A DNA stretch of 39,907 nt. It comes from an uncultured Eubacteriales bacterium. Lineage in GTDB: Bacteria > Bacillota > Clostridia > Christensenellales > Aristaeellaceae. Shown here piece after piece: positions 32,129 through 39,907 of the stretch. Within the stretch, counting starts at the first letter, position 1; each line of letters opens with the position of its first letter. The stretch lies in NCBI GenBank assembly GCA_902790015.1, contig CADAQF010000020.1:1-39907 (forward strand), written 5' to 3'. The notes under the pieces were generated by a model. The model was not told the origin of the DNA. It saw nothing but the letters and a program-made list of their open reading frames with translations, and searched no databases. Made by a program: the position numbers and the translations under genes.

Positions 32129-33205
32129 TTATTTATTCTCCGTTTCAAACTTCTTGAGGAAATCGCACAGGGCCCTGACGCCTTCCAGCGGCATGGCGTT
32201 ATAGATGCTGGCGCGAAGCCCGCCCACCAGCCGGTGGCCCTTCAGGTTGGTCAGGCCCGCGGCGGCGGCTTCCTTTACGAACTGGGCGTCCAGGTCGGGG
32301 TTGGGGGTGGTGAAGGTCACGTTCATCAGGGAACGGTCCTCCCTGACGGCCGTGGGACGGTAGAAGGAGGAAGCGTCCAGCGTGTCGTACAGGAGCTTCG
32401 CCTTGGCCTGGTTCACCTCATAGATGCCGGCCACGCCGCCCTGCTTTTTGAGCCACTGCATGCAAAGCCCGGTCAGGTACACCGCGTAGGTGGGCGGCGT
32501 ATTGAGCATGGAGCCCTTTTCGTCCATCAGCGTCCAGTTGAGCACCTTGGGGCACAGGGGGCTGGGAGAACCCAGCAGGTCCCTGCGGACGATGACCACG
32601 GTAAGCCCAGCGGGGCCGATATTCTTCTGCGCCCCGGCGTAGATGACGCCAAAACGGTTCACGTCCATGGGCTGGGAGAGGATATTGGAAGACATATCGG
32701 CCACCAGCGGAACAGACCCGCTGTCCGGCAGGGAGGTGTAGCGGGTGCCGAAAATGGTGTTGTTGGTGGTGATGTGCAGGTAATCGGCATTCCTGTCCAG
32801 CTTTTCCGGGTCGATCACCGGGATGTGGGTATAATTGTCTTCCTTGGAGGAGGCCACGCAGCGGACGGTCCCGTAGGCTTCCGCCTGCTTCATCGCGCCG
32901 TGGGCGAAGTTGCCTGAATCCACATAATCCGCCGATTTTTTCAGCAGGTTCAGCGGCACCGCGGCGAACTGCCCGGTAGCGCCGCCCTGCAGCATCAGCA
33001 CGGTGTAATTGTCCGGCACCTGCATAAGCTCCCGGATCAGGGAAACGGCCTGGTCAAAGATGGCCTGGTAGCCCTTGGAGCGGTGGCTCATCTCCATGAC
33101 GGACATGCCGGTGCCGCCGTAATCCAGCATTTCACCGGCGGCGGTCTCCAGCACCTCCTGGGGCAGCATGGCCGGGCCGGGCGCGAAATTGTACACTCTG
33201 TTCAT
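32129..33205 (-). CDS. serC: Phosphoserine aminotransferase
   Basis: A 358-residue PLP enzyme for the second step of serine synthesis. The N-terminus YNFAPGPAMLP and the PLP segment YAGAQKNIGPAGLT, with its conserved Lys, identify the family, and the C-terminal GGLRASIYNAMP is typical. AAGGAGG precedes the ATG. It is the first gene of the serC-serA operon. Confidence 0.97.
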   Translation of the reverse strand: MNRVYNFAPGPAMLPQEVLETAAGEMLDYGGTGMSVMEMSHRSKGYQAIFDQAVSLIRELMQVPDNYTVLMLQGGATGQFAAVPLNLLKKSADYVDSGNFAHGAMKQAEAYGTVRCVASSKEDNYTHIPVIDPEKLDRNADYLHITTNNTIFGTRYTSLPDSGSVPLVADMSSNILSQPMDVNRFGVIYAGAQKNIGPAGLTVVIVRRDLLGSPSPLCPKVLNWTLMDEKGSMLNTPPTYAVYLTGLCMQWLKKQGGVAGIYEVNQAKAKLLYDTLDASSFYRPTAVREDRSLMNVTFTTPNPDLDAQFVKEAAAAGLTNLKGHRLVGGLRASIYNAMPLEGVRALCDFLKKFETENK

Positions 33206-33247
33206 GGCAAATCCTCCTTATCAGACCGGGCAGAGCCCGTCCGTACC

Positions 33248-33276
33248 ATCATACGCTTCCCAGGCTTTTTTTACAA
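33248..33276 (-). promoter_or_regulatory. Promoter of serC-serA
   Basis: On the minus strand TTGTAA (33271-33276), a 17-bp spacer and TATGAT (33248-33253), 43 bp before the serC start. The leader is short and shows no riboswitch-like fold. Confidence 0.65.
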
Positions 33277-33322
33277 TCGGCATTCGGCCTGGTTTCTGTA
33301 TTTTTCCTGGATTTTCTTAAAT

Positions 33323-33350
33323 ACCGGGATACATGTATGTAAGACCCGGT
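33323..33350 (-). terminator. Weak terminator-like hairpin at the pheT end
   Basis: ACCGGG and CCCGGT arms with an inner ATACATGTAT palindrome overlap the pheT stop codon and are followed on the minus strand by ATTTAAG. The U-tract is poor, so some read-through into serC is possible. Confidence 0.4.
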
Positions 33351-35740
33351 CAAGCCCTGATCTCGGCGCCGAACTGCTCCTTGCAGGCCTTCAGCACTTT
33401 GTTCATCAGCCGCTGGATCTCTTCGTCGGTCAGCGTATGGTCTTCTGCGCGGAAAGCCAGGGAGAAGGCGGCGGACTTGTTGCCCAGGCCCACCTGCACG
33501 CCGCGGAACACGTCGAACAGCTGAATGTCCTCCAGCATCCGGCCGGCGGCCTGCTTCATGGCCTCCATCACGGGGCCTACAGGCTGGGCGTTTTTCATCA
33601 CCAGGGCGATGTCGCGGGTCACCAGGGGGAAGCGCGCGATGGGCTTCACGTGCCCCATGGGCGCGGCGCAGTCAAACAGCGCCGGCAGGTCGATCAGCGC
33701 GGCATAGGCGCGCTGGGTCAGCTCGTAGTTTTCCATGACGAGCGGGTGGATCTCGCCGATCTCGGCGATGACCGTGCCGCCGCACACCAGGCTGGCCCGC
33801 CGTCCGGGATGGAAGAAGGGCTCTTCGTTTTCACGGATCACATAATTGACGCCCGCGCGGGCCAGGAGGGCTTCGGCAGCGACGCGCATCGAATAGAAAT
33901 CCTCTTTAGGGCCGTAGGCGCACAGGCAAAGCGCGTTCTTTTCGGTGGGCAGGTTTTCTTCCGTCCGGTGGACGTTGTCAAACACCTTGCCCAGCTCGTA
34001 GATCCGCACGTCAGCGTTGCCGTGGGCCATGTTCGTGGCGGCGGTGGTCAGCACGCCGCACAGCAGGGTCGTGCGCATATAGGCGGAATCCTCGCCCAGG
34101 GGATTTCTCAGCGGCAGGGGGTTAAGCCTGTCGTCCCCTTCGGCCAGGTTCAGCATTTCCAGTTTCTTTTTGGCCAGGAAGGAGAACGTCATCGTTTCGT
34201 AGAAGCCCATGCCGCTCAGCAGGGCGCGGGCGTAGTCGTTTTGCAGCATCGCCGCAGAACGGCCGCCGTTGGCCGCCCCTCGCAGCGCGGTCGTGGGGAT
34301 CAGGTCGTATCCGGCGTAGCGCAGCACCTCTTCGCACAGGTCGGCCTCGCCGTCCACGTCCTGACGGAAGCTGGGGGCGGTGGCCGTCAGCGTATCGCCG
34401 TCCAGCTTCACGTCAAACTGAAGCTTTTTGAGGATGCTGACCATGTCCTCCCCGCTGACGCATACGCCGGCGCGGCGGTTGATACGGTCGACGGAGGCGG
34501 TGATGGGCTGGTTTTGGACAGGCTCGGGATACAGGTCGATGATGCCGGGCACGACGTCGCCGGCGTCCAGCTCGTTCACCAGCTGGCAGGCGCGGTTGAG
34601 CCCGTCCAGCACGGTGGCGGGAGATACGCCCCGCTCAAAATGGCCGCTGGCCTCGGTCCTGAAGCCCAGGGAACGGGCGGTCAGGCGGATGCTCGTGCGG
34701 TCGAAGGCCGCCGCCTCGAACAGCACCGTGGCCGTGCCTTCGGTGATCTCGCTCTCCTCGCCGCCCATGATGCCGGCCAGGCCCGTCGGGCCCTGCTCGT
34801 CGCAGATCAGCAGTTCTCCGCCCTGCAGGGTGTGGTCCTTGCCGTCCAGCGTCCGCAGAAGCTCGCCCTTTTGCGCCCTGCGCACGATGATGTGGCTGCC
34901 CCTGACCTTGCTCAGGTCAAAGGCGTGCATGGGATGGCCGGTCTCCATCATGACGAAGTTGGTGATGTCCACCACGTTGTTGATGGAGCGCATGCCGGCC
35001 GCGTGCAGCGCCTGGCGCAGCCACGCGGGGCTTTCCCCGATGCGGACGTTTTTGATCACCCGGGCGGCGTAGCGGGGGCAAAGGTCGCTGTCTTTTACTT
35101 CCACGCGGGCGAAATCGGAAATATCGCCCTCGCCGCAGTCCTTTACGGTGATTTCGGGAAGATGAAGCTCGGTGTTCATGGCGGCGGCGGTTTCCCGCGC
35201 CACGCCCCAGACGCACAGGGTATCCGGGCGGTTGGCCAGTATCTCAAAGTCGATCACCCGGTCGTTCAGGCCGAATATATCCCTTACATCGGTGCCCAGG
35301 GGATGATCCTCGTTGAACACCAGTATGCCCGCCTCGCCCACGCTGGGGTAAAGCTCCACGGGCACGCCCATTTCAGGGCCGGAGCAGAGCATCCCGCAGC
35401 TTTCCACGCCGCGCAGCTTGCCCTTTTTGATGGTGCCGCCGGGAAGCACCGCGCCGATCAGCGCGACGGCCACCAGCTGGCCCGCTGCTACGTTGGGCGC
35501 GCCGCAGACGATCTGCAGGGGCTCGCCCTGCCCGACATCCACCGTGCATACGTGCAGATGGTCGGAATCAGGGTGAGGCTCGCAGGTCAGCACCCGGCCC
35601 ACCACCACGTTCTGAAGCTTTTCTCCCAGGTCCTCTATGCCTTCCACGCCCGTGCCGGTCATGATCATCCGGCTTTCGTATTCCGCCGGGGAAACGAGGA
35701 TGTCCGCATATTTTTTAAGCAGGTTCATGGATACTTTCAT
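33350..35740 (-). CDS. pheT: Phenylalanyl-tRNA synthetase beta subunit
   Basis: A 796-residue subunit of the alpha2-beta2 enzyme that charges tRNA-Phe. It has the EMAP-like tRNA-binding domain (about 40-150; HPDSDHLHVCTVDVG), the B3/B4 editing domain (about 210-390), B5 (about 405-470), the catalytic-like core, and a C-terminal anticodon-binding FDX-ACB domain (about 705-796). Full length for the family. GGGAGGG precedes the ATG, 15 bp after pheS. Confidence 0.97.
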   Translation of the reverse strand: MKVSMNLLKKYADILVSPAEYESRMIMTGTGVEGIEDLGEKLQNVVVGRVLTCEPHPDSDHLHVCTVDVGQGEPLQIVCGAPNVAAGQLVAVALIGAVLPGGTIKKGKLRGVESCGMLCSGPEMGVPVELYPSVGEAGILVFNEDHPLGTDVRDIFGLNDRVIDFEILANRPDTLCVWGVARETAAAMNTELHLPEITVKDCGEGDISDFARVEVKDSDLCPRYAARVIKNVRIGESPAWLRQALHAAGMRSINNVVDITNFVMMETGHPMHAFDLSKVRGSHIIVRRAQKGELLRTLDGKDHTLQGGELLICDEQGPTGLAGIMGGEESEITEGTATVLFEAAAFDRTSIRLTARSLGFRTEASGHFERGVSPATVLDGLNRACQLVNELDAGDVVPGIIDLYPEPVQNQPITASVDRINRRAGVCVSGEDMVSILKKLQFDVKLDGDTLTATAPSFRQDVDGEADLCEEVLRYAGYDLIPTTALRGAANGGRSAAMLQNDYARALLSGMGFYETMTFSFLAKKKLEMLNLAEGDDRLNPLPLRNPLGEDSAYMRTTLLCGVLTTAATNMAHGNADVRIYELGKVFDNVHRTEENLPTEKNALCLCAYGPKEDFYSMRVAAEALLARAGVNYVIRENEEPFFHPGRRASLVCGGTVIAEIGEIHPLVMENYELTQRAYAALIDLPALFDCAAPMGHVKPIARFPLVTRDIALVMKNAQPVGPVMEAMKQAAGRMLEDIQLFDVFRGVQVGLGNKSAAFSLAFRAEDHTLTDEEIQRLMNKVLKACKEQFGAEIRA

Positions 35741-35755
35741 TATATTGTCCCTCCC

Positions 35756-36784
35756 TTAGCGGAACTGCCTGAGGAAGCGCATATCGCCCTCATACATCAG
35801 CCGCATGTCCTGAATGCCGTAGCGCAGCATGGTGATCCTTTCCAGGCCTATGCCGAAGGCGAAGCCGGAGTATTTTTTGGAATCGATGCCGCACATATCC
35901 AGCACCCGGGGGTTCACCATGCCGCAGCCCAGCACCTCGATCCACCCGGTGTTTTTGCACATCCGGCAGCCCTTGCCGCGGCAGGAGACGCATGTCAGGT
36001 CCACCTCGGCGGAGGGCTCGGTGAAGGGGAAGAAGGAAGGACGGAAGCGCACGTCGATATCCTTGCCGTACAGGCGGTTGGCGAACGCGGCCAGGGTGGC
36101 CTTCAGGTCGCCCATGGAGATGTTTTCATCGATTACCAGGCCCTCGATCTGGTGGAAGACCGGGCTGTGCGTGGCGTCCACTTCGTCGGCGCGGTAGACC
36201 CGCCCCGGGCAGATGATGCGGATGGGCGGCTTGCGGGTGGTCATGATCCGGGCCTGTACGGGAGAGGTGTGGGTGCGCAGCACCACGTTGTCGTCGATAT
36301 AGAAGGTGTCCTGCGCGTCGCGGGCGGGATGGTTTTTGGGGATGTTCAGCAGTTCAAAATTGTAGTGATCCAGCTCCACTTCCGGGCCTTCCACCACTTC
36401 AAAGCCCAGGCCGGTGAAGCAGTCCACCACCTCGTTGAGCACCAGGGTGTTGGGATGGGGCGTTCCCACCTCAGGGAGTCTGCGCGGCTCGGTGACGTCC
36501 ACCTGCTCGGCCTTCAGGCGCATCTCCTGCTCCAGCGCCTGCATCTTCTTCTGCTTCTCGTCCAGCAGGGCGGTGAAGCGCTCGCGCCGTTCGTTGATCA
36601 GCTGGCCGAACTTGGGCCGGTCCTCCGCGCTCAGGCTGCCCATGGAACGCAGCAAGGCCGTCAGCTGCCCCTTTTTGCCCAGCATTTTGACCCTGAGCGC
36701 TTCCAGGGACGACAGGCTGTCCGTCTGCTTAAGCTCGCTATCCAGCTCCTGATCCAGACGCTTCAATTCATCCAACATACCCAT
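35756..36784 (-). CDS. pheS: Phenylalanyl-tRNA synthetase alpha subunit
   Basis: A 342-residue catalytic subunit. The N-terminal coiled coil (1-90) is followed by the class II aminoacylation core, with FHQIEGLVIDENIS and the motif 3 region FAFGIGLERITMLRYGI. A CVSCRGKGCRMCKNTG cysteine cluster near 275 is seen in many clostridial PheS. The ATG at 36784 has GGGAGG upstream; upstream in-frame codons lie in the T-box leader and are not translated. It is expressed with pheT from a T-box-controlled promoter. Confidence 0.97.
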   Translation of the reverse strand: MGMLDELKRLDQELDSELKQTDSLSSLEALRVKMLGKKGQLTALLRSMGSLSAEDRPKFGQLINERRERFTALLDEKQKKMQALEQEMRLKAEQVDVTEPRRLPEVGTPHPNTLVLNEVVDCFTGLGFEVVEGPEVELDHYNFELLNIPKNHPARDAQDTFYIDDNVVLRTHTSPVQARIMTTRKPPIRIICPGRVYRADEVDATHSPVFHQIEGLVIDENISMGDLKATLAAFANRLYGKDIDVRFRPSFFPFTEPSAEVDLTCVSCRGKGCRMCKNTGWIEVLGCGMVNPRVLDMCGIDSKKYSGFAFGIGLERITMLRYGIQDMRLMYEGDMRFLRQFR

Positions 36785-36803
36785 TAGGTCCAAATCCTCC
36801 CTC

Positions 36804-37083
36804 AAAAAAATAACCGCCCTGTGCCGCCTGATAAAGCTGACACGGGGCGTGCTGTGCACGCGGTACCACCCGTTTTCGGCCCCGTCCGCCCCGATCGCGG
36901 GCGGAAAGACCCTTGTTTTCCGATAACGCAGGATGGCGGCGGAGGCTTTTCCGTAAGCGGGTTTGACCTCCGCGGCTTCAAGGCGAATGCTCTGTCTTTG
37001 CCGAAGGCGGCTTGCAGCCCGGGGCCGGCCCTCTCTTAAATCGGCAAAGTCGTGACAGAGGTTGTTCCTCTTCAGCGCCGTTG
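36804..37083 (-). promoter_or_regulatory. T-box leader of pheS-pheT
   Basis: About 280 bases between the promoter and pheS. The conserved T-box GGGTGGTACCGCG is exact (36859-36871). The Stem I top has AGAGAG and GGCTGCAAGCC. Long Stem I arms pair (CTCTGTC with GACAGAG, CTTTGCCGA with TCGGCAAAG), and a GCGGAGG/CCTCCGC stem follows. A terminator hairpin (about 36814-36850) ends in TTATTTTTTT. UUC (Phe) occurs on the 3' side of Stem I in two places; which one is the specifier was not settled. Uncharged tRNA-Phe should prevent termination and raise synthetase expression. Confidence 0.93.
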
Positions 37084-37089
37084 AAAGGC

Positions 37090-37118
37090 ATTTTAGCACG
37101 TGTCATAAGGAAAGTCAA
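37090..37118 (-). promoter_or_regulatory. Promoter of pheS-pheT
   Basis: On the minus strand TTGACT (37113-37118), a 17-bp spacer and TAAAAT (37090-37095). It is divergent from the phosphoglucomutase promoter about 120 bp away. Confidence 0.8.
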
Positions 37119-37212
37119 CCGTCTGGGCGCGCCAAAAACCGCATACGCCCGGGCCTTTTCGCCCCTTCCCTCCGGGGAGTATCCCCGCTTTGTTCTTTTT
37201 GGGCTGAAACCC

Positions 37213-37241
37213 TTGTACTTTTGCCGGTTTTCCTATATAAT
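37213..37241 (+). promoter_or_regulatory. Promoter of the phosphoglucomutase gene
   Basis: TTGTAC (37213-37218), a 17-bp spacer and a perfect TATAAT (37236-37241), 58 bp before the start codon. Confidence 0.75.
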
Positions 37242-37299
37242 ATGGTCAGCGAAACAACTGCGCCTGCGGGCGCCGTACCGTATGAAGGAGGGAATTCCC

Positions 37300-39018
37300 A
37301 TGGACTATCGGCAGGAATACCAGCGCTGGCTGGATATGTTTGCCAGGGACGAGGCCACCGTCAAGGAGCTTACGTCCATCGCGGGAGACGAAAAAGAGAT
37401 CGAAGACCGTTTTTATACCGAGCTTTCGTTCGGCACGGCGGGCATGCGCGGCGTCATCGGTGCGGGCCTCAACCGCATGAATGTCTATAATGTCCGCCGG
37501 GCTACCAAGGGCCTGGCCATGTATCTGAAGGACGCCGGCATTGCCCAGCGCGGCGTGGCTATCGCCTATGACAGCCGGCATTTCAGCGATGTGTTTGCCA
37601 AACAGGCCGCGCTGGTGCTGGCCCAAAACGGCGTGCGGGCCTATCTGTTTGACGCGCTGCGCCCCGTCCCCGTTCTTTCCTACGCCGTGCGCCATTTGAA
37701 CGCCGCCGCCGGCATCGTGGTGACCGCCAGCCACAACCCTCCCCAGTACAACGGCTACAAAGTCTACGCCGAGGACGGTGCCCAGCTTGGCCCCGAGGCT
37801 GCCGGCGAGGTGACCCGCTATATCCGCTCGCTGGACTTCCCGGAGTGCGAGCCGATGGACGAGCGTCAGGCGCTGGACCAGGGGCTTCTCAAGATCATCG
37901 GCAACGCCGAGGTGGACGACGATTATATCGCCATGATCAAGCGGCTGTCGCTTCGGCCCGAGCTGCTGGCCAAGGAAGGCCCGAACCTTAAGATCGTCTA
38001 CACCCCGCTGCACGGCTCGGGCAATGTTCCCGTCCGCCGCATGCTCAGGGAACTGGGCGTCACCCACGTTTCCATCGTTAAGGAGCAGGAACTGCCGGAC
38101 GGTTCCTTCCCCACCGTCACCGCCCCCAATCCCGAGGACCCCGCAGCCTTTAAGCTGGCGATCCCGCTGGCCGAGCAGGTCGGCGCCACGGTCGTCTTCG
38201 GCACGGATCCGGACTGCGACCGCATGGGCGTCGCCGTCAAGGACAAGCAGGGCGTCTTCCACACCCTGACCGGCAACCAGATCGGCTGCCTGCTTCTGAG
38301 CCATGTGCTGGAAAGCCGCAGGCTCAACGGAACCCTTCCCAAAAACGGCGCGGCGGTCAAGTCCATCGTGTCCACCGAAATGGCCAAGGCGATCGCCAGA
38401 GATTACGGCGTCACCTTCTTTGACGTGCTGACCGGCTTCAAGTTTATCGGCGAAAAGATCCAGCAGTTCAGCGAGACCGGCGAATATACCTTCCTGTTCG
38501 GGTTTGAGGAAAGCTTCGGCTTCCTGTCCGGCACCTCCGTGCGCGACAAGGACGGCGTCAACGCATCCCTCCTGCTGACTGAGGCGGCCTGTGTGGCCAT
38601 GAGCGAAGGCACCACCCTGTACGACAAGCTGCAGAAGCTGTATGAAAAATACGGCTATTACACCGAAAAGGTCGTCTCTGTCACCCTGCCCGGCAAGGAC
38701 GGTGTCCAGAAGATGAAGGACATCATGGCGGGGCTCAGGGCCGATCCTCCCAAGGCGCTGGCCGGCCTTTCCGTCACCGCCGTGCGGGATTATCAGTCCG
38801 GCGAGCGCACCGCCTGCGACGGTTCCCGGACCAAACTGGACACGCCTCCTTCCAACGTGCTCTATTTCGAGCTGGAAAACGACAACTGGGTCTGCATCCG
38901 TCCCAGCGGCACAGAGCCCAAGATCAAGCTCTATGTGAACACGAAGGAAGCTTCCGCTGAAAAGTCGGCCGAGCTCAACAAAAAGCTGGGCGATGCCGCT
39001 CAGGCGCTGATGGCGTAA
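37300..39018 (+). CDS. Phosphoglucomutase / phosphomannomutase (PgcA-like)
   Basis: A 572-residue alpha-D-phosphohexomutase that interconverts glucose 1- and 6-phosphate (or the mannose forms), feeding wall-polymer and glycogen precursors. The phosphoserine is Ser144 in TASHNPPQYNGYK, the magnesium loop GTDPDCDRMGV is near 301, the sugar-specificity loop GFEESFGFL near 400, and the phosphate-binding RPSGTEPKIKLY near 535. Length and Ser position match Bacillus PgcA. AAGGAGG lies 8 bp before the ATG. It is a single-gene unit with its own promoter and terminator. Confidence 0.95.
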   Translation: MDYRQEYQRWLDMFARDEATVKELTSIAGDEKEIEDRFYTELSFGTAGMRGVIGAGLNRMNVYNVRRATKGLAMYLKDAGIAQRGVAIAYDSRHFSDVFAKQAALVLAQNGVRAYLFDALRPVPVLSYAVRHLNAAAGIVVTASHNPPQYNGYKVYAEDGAQLGPEAAGEVTRYIRSLDFPECEPMDERQALDQGLLKIIGNAEVDDDYIAMIKRLSLRPELLAKEGPNLKIVYTPLHGSGNVPVRRMLRELGVTHVSIVKEQELPDGSFPTVTAPNPEDPAAFKLAIPLAEQVGATVVFGTDPDCDRMGVAVKDKQGVFHTLTGNQIGCLLLSHVLESRRLNGTLPKNGAAVKSIVSTEMAKAIARDYGVTFFDVLTGFKFIGEKIQQFSETGEYTFLFGFEESFGFLSGTSVRDKDGVNASLLLTEAACVAMSEGTTLYDKLQKLYEKYGYYTEKVVSVTLPGKDGVQKMKDIMAGLRADPPKALAGLSVTAVRDYQSGERTACDGSRTKLDTPPSNVLYFELENDNWVCIRPSGTEPKIKLYVNTKEASAEKSAELNKKLGDAAQALMA

Positions 39019-39038
39019 TTATCTTGTCAACAATTATT

Positions 39039-39074
39039 CAAGGCCCGGACGAAAGTCCGGGCCTTGAGCGTTTT
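39039..39074 (+). terminator. Terminator after the phosphoglucomutase gene
   Basis: CAAGGCCCGGAC (39039-39050) and GTCCGGGCCTTG (39055-39066) form a perfect 12-bp stem with a GAAA tetraloop, followed by AGCGTTTT. It may also serve the convergent gene at 39100. Confidence 0.75.
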
Positions 39075-39099
39075 ATCCTGCAGGCGGTCTGTCGGTATC

Positions 39100-39618
39100 T
39101 CAGCCGTTCCCGCCGGGTTCATAGAAGATGATGACTTCACCTGTGGCCGCGTCCATGCGCACCTCCAGGGAATCCAGCGCGACGGTCAGCCAGGTGTCCT
39201 CGTAAAAATGGACGTGCCAGGTGGGGGTGTTCAGGTCTACGTCGCCGGCGGCGAGGAAAGCGGATACCCTGAGGCTGTCCAGATAGCTCTCCGTCATCTC
39301 GACTTCCGGCATGCCGTTCATGAAATAGTACTGCGGGCAGACCGTTTCCACATGCTCAAGGATGAAGCTCCTGGCGAGGGAGATCGCATCCTCCCGGCTG
39401 ATCTGCCCGGGGCCGGCCTGATCGGATACCGGCTGGGTAAACCCGAGCTCCAGGTAGAAATCGTTGATCTCGTCCGCCGGCCAGGTGATCCACATGCCCT
39501 CTTCGACGATGCGGTCCTGCAGCTCTGCGGGCCACTCTTCAGCCAGCGCGCCGCTAAAAAGTACAGCCGCGCACATCAGCAGCGCCAATACCGTTCCCAG
39601 TCTATTCATTTTCTTCAT
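39100..39618 (-). CDS. Small secreted protein of unknown function
   Basis: A 172-residue exported protein not firmly recognised. The signal peptide (1-26, ending SGALA) is followed by a region with ISREDAISLARSFILEHV and, near the C-terminus, TWHVHFYEDTWLTVALDSLEVRMDAATGEVIIFY. That last pattern (strands, then a D-A-x-T-G-E turn) resembles PepSY-type domains, which occur in protease inhibitors and secreted clostridial proteins; this is a weak match. A near-consensus promoter lies upstream. The first ATG (39618) is used; a second in-frame ATG lies three codons later. Confidence 0.75.
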   Translation of the reverse strand: MKKMNRLGTVLALLMCAAVLFSGALAEEWPAELQDRIVEEGMWITWPADEINDFYLELGFTQPVSDQAGPGQISREDAISLARSFILEHVETVCPQYYFMNGMPEVEMTESYLDSLRVSAFLAAGDVDLNTPTWHVHFYEDTWLTVALDSLEVRMDAATGEVIIFYEPGGNG

Positions 39619-39670
39619 TGCTTTTCACCGTATCCTCATCAAGTTTTCCGGTCTCATGCCGGTCAATCAG

Positions 39671-39700
39671 ATTGTAAGATAATCGGACCCTCTGTGTCAA
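39671..39700 (-). promoter_or_regulatory. Promoter of the small secreted-protein gene
   Basis: On the minus strand a perfect TTGACA (39695-39700), an 18-bp spacer and TACAAT (39671-39676). Confidence 0.75.
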
Positions 39701-39837
39701 TCGATTTGAAGGGTTTTTACATATGTAATAAAAGCCACACCCCGCCAGCGCCGCGCAGAAAACCCGAACGATCGATGGAGACAGAAAGAGTAAAGTTCGC
39801 TGGCAAGCGCTGAACGGGGAAGAGGAAATAGGGGACA

Positions 39838-39888
39838 AACAGCGTGAAAAGAAAAAAGGCTGAAAAAACGGAAAAAAAGCAGTTGACA
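39838..39888 (+). other. Right-edge intergenic: possible repeat tail and a -35 hexamer
   Basis: GTGAAAAGAAAAAAGGCTGA followed by an A-rich stretch resembles the outer end of the composite tail at 10316-10345, suggesting another copy may begin here. TTGACA at 39883-39888 could be the -35 of a plus-strand promoter continuing past the edge. The rest of 39701-39837 shows nothing recognisable. Confidence 0.3.
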
Positions 39889-39907
39889 AAGGGGAGGGGG
39901 AAGTGGT

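Noticed and set aside
33083..36787. A 1234-codon open frame on the plus strand opposite pheT and pheS
   Set aside because: It lies fully antisense to two clear synthetase genes, is rich in His, Gly, Val and Ala as expected for the reverse frame of GC-rich genes, and has no recognisable domain.
36785..37099. N-terminal extension of pheS by 105 codons
   Set aside because: The extension would translate the T-box leader and terminator; the ribosome site and family start both indicate 36784.
39602..39889. A 95-codon minus-strand frame running into the small secreted-protein gene
   Set aside because: It spans a near-consensus promoter, has a biased Phe/Ser composition and overlaps the signal peptide of a better gene.

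Overview
The window looks like a chromosomal segment of an uncultured, GC-rich Gram-positive Clostridia-type bacterium. The reasons are a pheST operon behind a T-box leader, a sufC-sufB-sufD-sufS-sufU operon of Firmicutes type, an M24 peptidase-efp pair, an mltG-U32 pair, a CD1247-type small protein, strong AGGAGG ribosome binding sites, and several secreted proteins rich in Ala, Glu and Pro or built from Big_2 domains. A gut or rumen Christensenellales-like lineage would fit, but that is inference. No rRNA, tRNA, CRISPR array, transposase or prophage gene was seen.

Layout. 1-353: start region of a gene beyond the left edge, one hairpin repeat and a terminator. 354-6305 (minus): CD1247-like protein, efp and M24 peptidase; then a sugar-isomerase-like TIM barrel, U32 protein, mltG and ylbF. 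6494-10299 (plus): a GH3 glycosidase and two tRNA-modification genes (tcdA, ttcA). 10300-10867: intergenic, packed with hairpin repeats. 10868-14897 (plus): CapA-like protein, phosphodiester glycosidase-like protein and a degenerate Lgt-like membrane protein. 14954-15975 (minus): aroK-nrdR. 16000-16695: a second hairpin-repeat block. 16696-22085 (plus): a Big_2 surface protein, a parvulin-type foldase and an ACT protein. 22196-28122: the suf operon, with an unknown secreted-protein gene between sufB and sufD. 28179-30789: MATE transporter and an LRR-CHAP secreted protein. 30954-33205 (minus): serC-serA. 33350-37118 (minus): pheS-pheT with T-box. 37213-39018 (plus): phosphoglucomutase. 39100-39618 (minus): small secreted protein.

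The most unusual content is non-coding. A 67-bp module occurs in seven copies across three intergenic regions: four near-identical copies of exactly 67 bp and three diverged ones. Its core is an 11-bp stem with a 3-nt loop. The stem varies by compensatory and one-sided wobble changes, and in one copy it is replaced by an unrelated but perfectly self-complementary sequence. Two large composites (10316-10790 and 16088-16633) share these modules, a hairpin-rich tail and a GCTCACGC hairpin. They lie in opposite orientation around the capA to aroK block. This pattern suggests selection on a folded nucleic acid, either a small RNA or a mobile REP/MITE-like element.

Functionally, most genes are housekeeping: translation (efp, pheST, tcdA, ttcA, probable trhP), Fe-S assembly (suf), serine synthesis, sugar-phosphate conversion and envelope construction (mltG, capA-like, CHAP protein, parvulin, Big_2 protein).
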